From NCBI GenBank assembly GCA_954871525.1, contig OX940861.1, positions 12,942,842 through 13,006,841 of the forward strand: a stretch of DNA of 64,000 bases, read 5' to 3'. This DNA is from Parietaria judaica (lineage: Eukaryota; Streptophyta; Magnoliopsida; Rosales; Urticaceae). Each line of letters begins with the position of its first letter. Position 1 is the first letter of the stretch. Below the pieces are notes generated by a model that was not told where the DNA came from, searched no databases, and saw only the letters and a list, made by a program, of their open reading frames with translations. Positions 48,160 through 59,518 of this stretch are shown piece after piece. The position numbers and the translations under genes were made by a program.

Positions 48160-51100
48160 CTTTCGACAAAGCCTTCGTCATCGGGTCTGCTATGTTTTCT
48201 TCAGTGTCAACTCTCTCTATCGCAACGTCCTTCCGATCACAATGTTCTCTTCGACAAAGCCTTCGTCATTGGGGTCTGCTACTTTCTGAGCACGTGCTTT
48301 GCTGTCTTGTGTGATCTTGGCTCCTTGGCTTGTGCTATAGCTCCGTTGTTGTCACAAAAGAGCTTCACAGGATCACCAATGCTAGAAACTACACCAAGAT
48401 AGGAAATAAATTTTTTGATCCAAACAGCCTCTTTAAAATAATACTGGTCTGTCTGAAAACTTGCATCGGTATAACCGATGATGTTCAGCTGTTATGCTCC
48501 ACCGTAAATAAGAGATCTATCCTTGGTCCTGTTAAGGTACCTCAAAATATTCTTTACGGCAGTCTAGTGACAGTATCCAGGATTTGCTTGGAACCGACTT
48601 GTCATGCTTAAGGCAAAAACTACATCTGGTCTAGTACATAACATGGCGTACATTATTGAGCCAATTGCAGATGCGTATGGAACTAGTTCCATGCATTTGG
48701 TTTCTTCAAGAGAAACCGGACTCTGCTTTGTCGAAAGATATGTTTTATGAGTCATTGGAGTAAACCCTTTACCCGATTGGCTCATATAGAATCGTTTCAC
48801 TATCTTTTCGATGTATGTACTTTGACTTAGGCCCAAGATTCTCTTGGATCTATCCCTTTGGATTTTCACGCCTAGAATATAGGCGGCTTCTCCTAAGTCT
48901 TTCATTGAGAAACATTTTCTCAACCACTCCTTTACCTCAAGGAGTTCAAATGTATTGTTTCCTATCATGAATATGTCATCGACATAAAGAATCAAGAAGA
49001 CTATTGCGCTCCCACTAGTCTTGATGTACACACATGGATCGTCCTTGTTTTTTACGAAACCAAACTTGGTGATTGATTCATCGAAACGAGGATTCCAGCT
49101 GCGAGATGCTTGCTTGAGACCATAGATTGATCTATTCAATTTACTGTTGGGATTTATGCCCACAAAGGAGACATGAAGGACCTTTTAGCAAATAAAATAG
49201 TTTATTAACAAAGTACTCGATGTAATAATACGATTATGTTCTTTTGCTGAGAATTAAATAAAGATTAAATATTCATTCTTATTTATTTAAGTTTGTGTTT
49301 ATGCATATATGTCTACGCCCTGAAACTATCATCAACGAAAGAAGAGTTAAGTACAGACTTAACAAGATATCTCTTCTTGATAAGTTTAAAATCAACAGTT
49401 CGCAATCTTAGGATCGATGGGGCAATCGAATCCGATTAATGATTGTTTGAATAAACTACTGATATCGGATCTTGTGATATTGGGAGTTGTGACTCTAAGA
49501 GTTTATTCTTGATGTCTTAATGAAGACACTGAACTAGACCTGTGACACTTTGAAGTTCGAGGTAAAACCGTTTCATTACTCGAAGCTTTGAAATCACAAA
49601 CGAGGGGTATTTTCGTAATTACCTAAATCCTGAAGTGGGCACATAATTTCTCGTGACACTTTGTGACACTTGACTAGTCAATGGGCAAGATCCAAATGAT
49701 GGATCAAAGACCCGACGGTTGGTGTCACAATATTGTCTCGTTGAACTATGTGATTCACAGATATGGAATTTGTGTTATAAGAATGCTACAGCATTAGTAT
49801 CACATCATGCTTTGTTCTTTGAAGTGTGAATGAACAAACCGGGCCCGGTACTCAGTGAATAATATATTCTCTGAATAAAACATGTGACTTGTTGTGACAT
49901 CTCACGTTATGTTTTTCTCATTCATAAATAACAAAGGAGTTGATGAAATAATAACTAAGGGGTAAAACGGTAATTTTTACATTCCTCTTAGTTGCTGATA
50001 CACACAAAGGGTAATATCGTAAATACACCGTGGACCGTGTGAAGAATATTTGTATCACATCAAACGGAAATAAGAACGCATATGAACTTAGAGATTTTCA
50101 GCATTGGTCCTTTAGTGGAATCGACCAATGTTAAGAATTAAAAGGCGGGAAAAGTTTGTGAACTTTTGTGTCCGGACTTTATTCTGAAGCTTCGTTCATG
50201 TGGGTCCATGAGGTCTCAATGTTAGACTTTCGGACGAGATTTTGATGAACAAAATAAGTATTGAAAATATGTAAGTTGATTTATTGAAATCACACTTTAA
50301 GTTCAATTATTGAATTGAAATAATTTTTAAGTACGAAATTGGTTTGATGATTTTCTCTTATGTATAAATTGTGATTTATACTATGGTAATTATTTTCTCA
50401 TGATTAAATGAATAAATAGTTATTTTATTTTAATCACCTTTATTAAATACAATAAATTATATAATTATATTAATAATTATATATTATTCGAATTTAATAA
50501 TAAAAGATTGAGAAAATTAATTCCTTAATTTCCATTAGTTAATCTAGAAAGATGAGAATTAATGATGGATCAATTTCTCATCCTTTGATTAATAGAATGC
50601 GATTTAAAAGAGAAAAAGGAAAAAAGATTTTTGAATTTAATTCAGGATATATCTTGTCGAATTAATAAAATAATATCTTTAATTTTAGTCAAACCCTATG
50701 CGCATGAAATAGGTAAGATTTAGTCTTGATCCATATTGCGATTGCTTGTGGAGAAAGAATAGGATTTATGAATTAAATAATTGATTTAATTTAATTCTAT
50801 TTCAAGGGCTATATATATGATATATACAATCAGATTAAAAAAAAAAACCCTAGCCTTCATAGCCTCAGATGCGCAGGCTTTTCAAAAAGCAACAGAGAAG
50901 AAAAACTTTTTTCTCTCACTCGCATATTGTATGCGCACAAGCCTTGAGAGAAAATATTGAGGCAATAGTTCCTCTTCTTTTTATTGTCTTGTTCATAAAG
51001 AGCCCACTCTCTTCATCTCAAAAATATCCGAAAGCCATAGCATCGAATCCATCGTGGTTGTTTGATTGAAGATGGAGGGACGACTCGCGAAGATCGACGA

Positions 51101-53665
51101 CGAAAACCGTGAATAAATTCCGGATTTGTAAGTGTTCTTAATCCTATAAGTGTTATATGATTTTCTGGATTTTATCCAATCATTGTTTACGTAATAAATT
51201 TATTTTGCATGTATGATAATCGTTTTTTAACGTTATGGTTATTTTAATATGTCGAAAAGCCGTTTTCATATTAAAAAGAAATTTTGAAATTCCGCCGTAA
51301 CTCGTTACGTTCATTATTTATATTAAAAGGTTTAATATCGATCAAACATTTACATACCTTGGAGGGATGTTTCCGATCAGTGAAGCCTTCAGGTTGTGAC
51401 ATGTACACATCCTCTTCTAGAACTCCATTCAAGAAGGCGGTCTTCACATCCATTTGCCAGATTTCATAGTCATAGAAAGCGGCAATGGCAAGCAAGATTC
51501 GTATGGACTTAAACATGGCAACAGGTGGGAATGTTTCATCATGGTCTATCCCATGAATCTGTCGAAACCCTTTTGCAACTAGTCTCCCTTTGTATGTTTG
51601 TATGTTGCCATCCATGTCAATTGTTCCTTTGAAAATCCATTTCCATCCAATGGGTCGAGACCCTTTGGATGCGTCAACTAGGTCCCAGACCTGGTTGGTA
51701 TACATGGTGTCCATTTCAAACTTCATGGCTTCTAGCCATTTGTCCGAGTCATCTCCAGCCATCGCTTCTTTATAGCTATTAGGTTCGTCATCTTCATCTT
51801 CATGAGCCGTCTCTTCTTTTATTGATACAAGAAAATTCAATTTTTCGAGGAATCTGACGATCTCTAATTGACCTTCGCGATGTCATTGTGTAATCAGGTT
51901 GCTCATTTATGCCATATTGTATGGCTACATCGTATAATATGTTATCTTCTGATTGAGATTCTGTCATGACCTGATCATGATATTCATCAACCGATGTATG
52001 AGCTTCCTCTGTGTCCATCTGTGTCGCTTCATGATTTTGTGGTTCATGTTCTTCTTGAAGAACAATCGTTCTCCCACTGGATTTTCTAGAGATAAAATCT
52101 TCTTCTAGAAAAATCCCCGTTCTAGCCACAAAAACTTTGTTACTATTACGGTTGTAGAAGTAATACCCGTGAGTTTCTTTTGGGTATCCCACAAAGTGAC
52201 ATTTTTCTGATCTAGGGCCAAGTTTCTCTGTAGTCAGTCTTTTGACGTATACTTCGCAACCCCCGATTTTCATGTGTCGCAAACTAGGCTTCCTATTGTA
52301 CCACATCTGATACGGTGTTGTAGGAACTGAGATCGGCATGGCACACAGGTGAGTGTGGTAAAAGTTGTTTGATTGAATGATTTGATCATCATAATTAGTT
52401 TCAAAGAGATTAAAGTTATGTTACCAATAATCAGAATTTGGTTAAGCATCACTTTCAATGATTTTAGATACTCCAAATCTTAACATTTGTAGAGTAAGTT
52501 CATGTTATCTTTGTTATTTGAATTTTGAGAACAAGTTTGCCAAATTAAAGAAACTTAATCATAACTTTGATCTCAAATTCAAACAATATCCAAAAACAAA
52601 CTTAATGGAATTCAATAATAACAAGAAACAATAATCATTTTAATGGAAACCTAAAAGTGCTAAATAAGAAGAAATTGGATGTCTGATTCTTGAATAAGAC
52701 ACATCTCATATCTTCTGTTTCCTCGAGCTCCTACTTGTTTTCTTCATCTTCTGATTCTCCTGTGTATGAAGTAATATTTCAAAACACCAGTAAGTAACTA
52801 ATTTACTTGCTTTTAGTGAATCATGAGTAGTTTGGTTATAACTTGTTATACCCGAGCTCGATGAGTTGACGCTAATAGTCTCCGAGACTTTGTCTGGTGA
52901 GTCCTGACTCAATTTAGCAATTTTATTTCTTCTCAGTTCTTCGTAAGCATCAATTATTTTCTTTTTCGCTGCCTTGGCATTTCTTTCACCGACTTCAAGT
53001 AAGTTGATAAGATGGTCATAGCTGCAGATACTTTCCACTAGGATGCTGACTGTTTTGTCTAAATCAGGTGTCAATGATTGAAGTATGCAGAACTTCCTCG
53101 TATCCATTCCTATGTAGAATCATGACTTCTGAAGTCTGTCAGCAATGCCTATCATTTCTTTGCAATGTTCTCTAACAGTGTTGTTGACACACATCTTCTT
53201 ATTGAATAATTTACTCAATAATGAGTAACGCTTTATGGGGTTCCGATCCCCATAAGTCTTCTCCAGGAAGAGGATTGCTTCATGAGCATTCATGTTCTCA
53301 ATTTCTCGACGAATGATCAGAATCATTGTAGAAGATATGAGTCTATGAACATGAATAGATTTCACCACATAGTGGTGATAACTAATCCATTCTTCCTTAC
53401 TTCCAGATTCTTTGTCAGACATGAATGGTGGTAAGTTAGTGACAATGAACCAAAGCTTATCAGCTTTTAGCATCTTGTGTAACTATTCTGACCATATTTC
53501 GAAGTTGTTTTCCTGGAGAGGTTTGTTCTCAACTGCAACTTTGAACTCTTTTACGGCTTCAGAAGCCATCAGGTCCATATGATCCATATCTAAAACATAG
53601 ACGAGGTTAGTTAAGCGATGATACATAATTTCATTAGAATATGAATGAAAACCTAACGAGCACAA
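48160..53665 (-). pseudogene. Ty1/copia gag-pol polyprotein, fragmented
   Basis: Read from high to low coordinates. Gag-like frames occupy 53665-52706 in three pieces. An integrase C-terminal and linker part spans 52339-51800 (TPYQMWYNRKPSLRHMKI, CHFVGYPKETHGYYF). Reverse transcriptase covers 51840-51354 (WKWIFKGTIDMDG, WQMDVKTAFLNGVLEEDVYM) and resumes at 49144-48564 (LNRSIYGLKQASRSWN, YVDDIFMIGN). RNase H remains lie at about 48377-48160 (CDNNGAIAQAK, VAIERVDTEENIADPMTKA). The retroviral-type protease and the integrase catalytic region are absent, since only about 370 bp separate gag from the integrase tail. Frameshifts, stops and the nested LTR break the rest. About 85 bp of the RNase H region (around 48164 and 48249) is duplicated. 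Confidence 0.88.
49145..51348 (+). mobile_element. Solo LTR nested in copia reverse transcriptase
   Basis: The 2204-bp segment starts TGTTGGGATTTATGCC, ends ATCGATCAAACA, and is flanked by the 5-bp direct repeat TTTAC (49140-49144 and 51349-51353). Removing it joins the two halves of the reverse transcriptase exactly (KVCK|LNRSIYGLKQ). No internal coding or second LTR is present. A TATA-like GGCTATATATATGATATATAC at about 50809-50829 followed by a leader-like tract fits a plus-strand LTR promoter. It is therefore most simply a long copia-type LTR left after recombination between two LTRs. Confidence 0.85.
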
Positions 53666-55159
53666 TATTAATTCAATTATGATGCATAATGAATATTAAC
53701 GTAATTATGCTTTAATATGATTAGGTCTTTAATAATATTTTGTAATTAAATATATTAAAAAAGTTACCCTCATCAATTCTAATAATTTAAGAACAACACA
53801 CATAAAACAACGATTGTACTTATATCTAATATAATTGCTGACAGCTAGATTAAGAACTTGTTATTAAATCGAACTAGTTTTTCACATAGTCTCCAGTGCC
53901 TACTCATATTAGGTTCCCCGTTTAGGTTGAACCCTTGTATTGAGTCGGAGGATCTGATCCAGATAAATCTGGATATGGTGTCCTTCGCGTTCGTGACATG
54001 TTAAGAAAAAGTACCCCACCGGGGTGGTAGGTCTACTTGGATCCGCCCATACACGTAACGAAGACTCAAAACAAGGAAGACTTACAACCTAATATAATTG
54101 AGGGGTTTTCTTTATTGGTGATCCTTATACTAAGTTTATTATTGAATAAATTTGTTAAAGATTTATTCAGTAACAAACTTTGTATGTAGTCATAATCGGA
54201 TTATGACTATATATTCATAATTAAATATTAAGAGAGTGAATTTTATAAAATTTCTATTTAAGGGAAAAATCACTCTCACATATTTAATTAAGCATTCAAA
54301 ATCTAATTAATACATGTAGTAATTAGATAAAACATTTTAAATTCTATTGAATCAATACTAATTAAATAGAAAAATTATGAATAATATTTTACATAAATAA
54401 AAAATTAATAACTAAACAGTTTTAGAAATTGATGTAAGATTTAAAATAAAATTTCAAAGTTTTCTCATAATTGTAAATCCGATTTACAAAGCTTAGATTT
54501 TCAATTATTAAACTAATATGAATTAATTCATAAAATAATTAATATTAATAAAAAAATATACGGGATTGGGATGCGAGCACGGGCGGGAAACCGTGCTCGT
54601 ACGGGCTGCCAAAGGGCAGCCCAGTGGCCTCGGGCAAGGATGGGTTAAAATCCAAGCCCGTGGGCCTCCATTTTGGCCCATAATAGTTCTGGGCTTGGGA
54701 GACCCGACCCATTTGTCCAGGTCAACATTTGACCTGGTTCTGACCCAAATCAGATCTGGGTCGGGTCCAACTCGGCTCAACCCAACCCAAGGTCCAGGTC
54801 AAACTTGGACCCAGTTTGACTTGGGCTGGGTCAGACGCAGCCCATTAACCGTGGGCCTGGAACTGTTCCAGGCCCACTCGGCCAAACCCTAATAGTTAGG
54901 GTTTGGCTAGGGTTTTATTCTTAGCCGTCGGCCGAGGTGCGCTATGGTGGCGTGTTCACCTGGCGCCGTGCTCTAACAGATGCACCCAATGTTTAAAAAA
55001 AATCGTTTTTTTTTAAATTGAAAACGCGCACACGGTTTTTCCCGAACAAAACTAATCATAATTAATTCTACACTACTCCCACTGAAAATCTTAGCATACC
55101 AAAAAATTTAGAAAATTATTACGAATCTAATAATCTAATTTTTGAAAAATAATCAGACC

Positions 55160-55171
55160 GGCTCTGATACC
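55160..55171 (-). other. Primer-binding site (initiator Met-tRNA)
   Basis: Minus-strand GGTATCAGAGCC lies just inside the 5' LTR of the copia element. It is the standard sequence complementary to the 3' end of plant initiator Met-tRNA and fixes the orientation of the element. Confidence 0.9.
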
Positions 55172-55173
55172 GC

Positions 55174-55519
55174 TGTTGGGTTTTTTGATGACTTTTCTCA
55201 ATATCGGGTGCGGAAATCTCGGGATATCATCGAAATAATGATCTAGAATATATATTCGAATATTAAGATAAGAGATTCGATACGTTACCAGACTTTTGGT
55301 ACTTTTACCAACAATACCAAAATATGCTCGATGTGGCTTAAATAGCCCACATGGTTAAATGACCTAATGAGCTTTTGAACCCAGTAAATGGGTTCAGGCC
55401 CATTAGGTCATAATTAATTAATTAATTATCGATTTCACAAATACCGTGCTCATTAAATGTGGTCGGGTCAGACCCGAAAAGTCAAACGGACTCAAATCTC
55501 GATTCGGACATTTCCTACA
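55174..55519 (-). repeat. 5' LTR of the copia element, internally deleted
   Basis: 346 bp matching both ends of the 583-bp partner at 46352-46934, with about 237 bp of the middle missing (join near 55330). Confidence 0.9.
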
Positions 55520-55524
55520 TATAT

Positions 55525-55593
55525 AATATAGATCATATTATATATATTATAAATAGATGTTGCCGTGTAATAAATTAAATATATTATAATATG

Positions 55594-55631
<38 letters not shown>

Positions 55632-58000
55632 CACATCGTTGATTATATATATATATATATATATCTATCAATGAAAGAAAAAATAAAAACGTTTTAATAT
55701 GTAAAATATGGTCTTTTAATATTTTATTAGTATTTATCATCTCAACTTTAACTTTTCAAAATGAAAACAACTATAAACATATTTTTATTTTCATGTGTAA
55801 ACTAAAGAAAACAAAAATTGATTTTCTGAAAATATTTTTTTAAAAATACAACCAATCACATTTTCGAGAGAATATTCCATAAACATTTTTCCCAAACACA
55901 AAATCATTTTTCAAATTGATGGTTTTTTATCGACACGATTCCCAAAATCATTATTCTTTTATATATATAGATTTTGTAACCCTAATCTTTAATTTTGGAT
56001 TTTTCTAATGTAAGAATAAATTGGTCTCACACTTAGCAGTGAAATAGAATGTGATCTCGCACTCCAGAGAAATACTTTGCCTGCTTTACCACTGAGACTT
56101 ATTTTGTATATTAATGGAAGAAAAAAAGGAAAATAAAAAAAGAGTGAACGAATCATATTGCGCGAAAATGTAGAAATCCGTGAAAAAAGTTGTAAACTTA
56201 AAACGATTTTAAAAATTAATGTAAAAAATAAAAGGGATATTTGAAATAAAAAACCTAAACGTGACAAAAAAAATAACTTTGAAGCGATCCATGGGATGTT
56301 TGTCATGTGGCATGTTCGAAGCTATCGATAATTGATTTAAAGTTGGATATATCGGAATCTTATTTTTGATATTTTAGGTATTACTGCCGGAAAAAAAACG
56401 AAATGTAAATTACATATTTTTAAGGAAAAATTACGACAAAAATACCCAACCTTTAGTCAACGCGCCTCCCGTGTACCCAACCTTTAAAACTGGCGGCCAA
56501 AATACCCAACGTGCGTTGACCGTGACTTTGGCATGAAAACGTTAATTTTTTCGTTAAACATCCGCCATGTGGCCGTTAACGGCAAACGTTTTTCAGTTTT
56601 TAAAATAAAAATTCAAATTTCTTAAGAAACATTAATTCGAATTAACCATATTAATAATTTAAAACAATTTGAATTAAAAAACATTAACCAAATTAACAAT
56701 TCGAATTAGCTTACATTTATACGAATAAACCAATTCACATACATTTACAAGTCGAATTAACATACATTTACACGAATAAACTAATAAACTTACATTTACA
56801 ATTCGAATTAACATACATTTACAATTCAAATAAACACGAATAAACAGAAATTACACGACAAAACAAGAGAAAAATATCGCCATCGAGCCAACGCTGTCGC
56901 CCACGCTTTTCCGACTCCCCTTTAAACTGTCCCGATCGTAACACAATCTACAAACACGATTTCAACTATGATTGCCAAGACACGAGGGACATTTTGAATT
57001 GGTAAAAAAATTGATTGCCAAGACACAAGGGGCATTTTTGGATTCTTATGCTTGGCAGGTGATCAACACAAACCGGAGCAGCATGCTTATCTTGCAGGAG
57101 ACGTGCATAGACGCGGCGAAGTCGCTGGTGGTCGAAACTACATCTGAATTTCATGCATAAAACAAGATTAGCTTAATAGGATTTATGTCCCACATACACA
57201 TGACTAATCTTCTTCTTGCTTACTCATTCCCTATCCAAATGATGAACATGGTTATCAAACGTTACATATCAAGCGTGTTAATACTGGTTCACCAATTTTG
57301 GGAAGCATATAATCACTCCAAACAAGAGTAAAGAAGCATGATTTTGCCATTACAGAATATCCCGAGTACTTCTCTAATGGTATCAATCACTTCTTTGGCT
57401 TTAGAAACTTGCGAATTCTCATATAGTACTAGCAAGCTTGAAAAAAGTCAAATCGCAGACAAAAATCCATTCAAGAAAAAGTGAATCGAGGAACAACCTA
57501 CGAGGAACTTCCTTTCGCGGGTTCGGAGGCGCCGTGACGTAGCAAAGAATCGACCGTCCGACCTACGTGGCGCTCCTGCCGTCTGGGTTCCCCATCGTGC
57601 CGGTCATGGTGGTGAGTGGGTTTGGCTCTGAGCTTGGATTGATCTCTGCTCACATCAAGCGGGGAAGAATGCCGATGGGAGAGAGAATATGCGTTTGAAC
57701 AGATTGAATTTTAAAAATATTCCTTTAAAATCTTCGTTGAATATTAATGCACAATTGTTCCATGAAGATAAGGATATTATTAAACAATATTTTAAATAAA
57801 TTTACCTAAAATCATGGAATTGGTTAACAAATCCTACGTAAAACTATTAAAGGAAACTCAAAATTAATCATTATTTACACGATTATTAATATATTTACAG
57901 AATTATTTATATTAAAAAAGGGAAAAAATGATCAGGGGCAATATTGGGATAGATATTTCAGCTTTCATAGCCACATCATCAAGATTTTTTATTTTGCTAA
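55525..58000. other. Intergenic DNA with repeat remnants
   Basis: TA microsatellites lie at 55596-55626 and about 55647-55664. A single arm of a fold-back MITE-like repeat (ACGACAAAAATACCCAACC..., 56427-56525) has no partner arm. Imperfect repeats of AATTCGAATTAACATACATTTAC fill about 56630-56850. Moderately GC-rich stretches at 56960-57160 and 57500-57700 contain short open frames (for example QVINTNRSSMLILQETC) that I do not recognise and that may be decayed gene pieces. A 17-bp motif GATTGCCAAGACAC is duplicated at 56968 and 57013. Confidence 0.45.
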
Positions 58001-58009
58001 TTAATTTCA

Positions 58010-58481
58010 GGGTAAATTGCGGCAATAATGCACAACCTTTGGTCAACAGGGGTTTTAGGTCCCCAATCTTTCAAAGTGTTGGCAAAAATGCACAACCTAC
58101 GTTGACCGTGAAATTTGTTGGTCCTTCTGGTAAATGACGTTAATTGTGCTGATGTGACATCGTATTATTGTCAAATGTATAGCCAATTGGGCAGAAGATG
58201 ACAAGTTTAACTTTAATTAACATAACTTAAACTGCTGTATATATCGCAATTTACCCTATTAAGTTATGTTAATTAATGTTACAGTTGACACCTCATGTCC
58301 AGTTGGTGATCCATTTGGCAATAACAAGATGGCACATCAGCACAAGTTAACATTATCAACAAAAGGACTAACGAATTTCACGGTCAACGCAGGTTGTGCA
58401 TTTTTGCCAACACTTTGAAAGGTTGGGGACTTAAAACCCCTGCTGACTAAAGGTTGTGTGCATTATTGCCGCAATTTACCC
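58010..58481. mobile_element. Fold-back Mutator-like MITE, family 2
   Basis: The inverted arms begin GGGTAAATTGCGGCAATAAT and run about 150 bp through TTGGTCAAC.GGGGTTTTA and TTGCCAACACTTTGAAAG-type sequence. The perfect 9-bp target duplication TTAATTTCA flanks it (58001-58009 and 58482-58490). The interior is non-coding. The wording of the arms (GGCAAAAATGCACAACCT) parallels family 1 (GGCAAAAATACCCAAAGT), so the two may be distant relatives. Confidence 0.88.
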
Positions 58482-58490
58482 TTAATTTCA

Positions 58491-59518
58491 TACGTTTGAT
58501 AAATGTAAATTTAACGTTGAAGGATGCTTATCTACTATCTCTTTATAATATTCAAGTATTTTGTCGCAAATATTTATAAAAATATAAATCTTCGCATTCA
58601 TCGAACTTCAAGTGCCATTTCATTGGATTTTTTTTTTCTTCAAAGAAAAGAAAAAAGGCCAATGAAATGGCATGGCTTGGGTCTCAAACAAAGCCCATTT
58701 AGCTTTGATGGACCCTTATCATTCACATGGCGTGGCTTTCTCATGGACCTCATTAATGGGCTAATTATAGCCCATTTAAGCTTAACGAACTTAATTTTCG
58801 TAAATCTAATCGAAAATCTAATTTCTATACCATTTGGGTTGAATTGGCCACACACAAAAAATAAAAAATAAAAAAACATCCAACCATAAATACACTTTAC
58901 ACTGAGAACATCAGTTATTAATTGAGCACCAAAAAATCATTTTCAAACATCACATACTTTGATGTGAAGCTTTTTTTTTAAATTATAAATTACATAATAT
59001 CAATATGTATTATTTTGCACTTCTTAATACTGTCGTTTAATTTTAAGGAAATGCTTATTGAGTAACTAAGTAATTACTGACTAGCTTGTAATATATAATA
59101 TAATAATATATTTATATTCCTTATCTCAAGATTATTAATTCACGTGGCACTATAGGACGTCCCTTGAAATCTCACGCGCTTAACAACAGCGTGTGTGCAC
59201 AACCGACGCTCTGTAAGCCCGTGAGCTACGGGGCGGGAGACATGCTGAGCGTGGAGAGACACGCACTTTTCGCGCGTGGGGATAGAAACGGTAGTTTTCC
59301 GAAACCAGCTACACGCAGAGCCTACACTTAAATACCATTTATTTTATTTTATTTTTATTTTTGTTTGTAAAGAAATCGAAGGGGTTTTGATCATCGTCTT
59401 CTTCGTAACATTTCTCGTTGATTTGATACACAGGAGAATGTGTTGAACTGGGTTTCTCGTCGAGCCCCGATTCCGATTCAGTGGCGAGTGGGGAGGAAAA
59501 GCTCAGTGTTTTCTGTTG
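58491..59518. other. Upstream region of the REM gene
   Basis: AT-rich DNA, then a GC-richer stretch from about 59150 containing GTGGCACTATAGGACG and a TTAAATACC TATA-like site near 59327. A pyrimidine-rich leader precedes the start codon at 59519. No other gene is visible. The overlapping opposite-strand ORFs at 58524-58879 are unconvincing. Confidence 0.45.

Larger units (their letters stand above)
46352..55519 (-). mobile_element. Degraded Ty1/copia LTR retrotransposon
   Basis: Both ends carry LTRs (TGTTGGG ... TTTCCTACA) and the 5-bp target duplication TATAT flanks it (46347-46351 and 55520-55524). On the minus strand the primer site GGTATCAGAGCC, complementary to initiator Met-tRNA, follows the 5' LTR. 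The purine tract GGAAGTGGGAGAT precedes the 3' LTR. Coding remains run gag, integrase C-terminus, reverse transcriptase, RNase H in copia order. The protease and integrase core are deleted. A 2.2-kb solo LTR interrupts reverse transcriptase. It is not active. Confidence 0.93.

Noticed and set aside
56427..56850. A complete third fold-back MITE
   Set aside because: One arm is clear, but no inverted partner lies downstream, where the sequence is AATTCGAATTAAC-type repeats.
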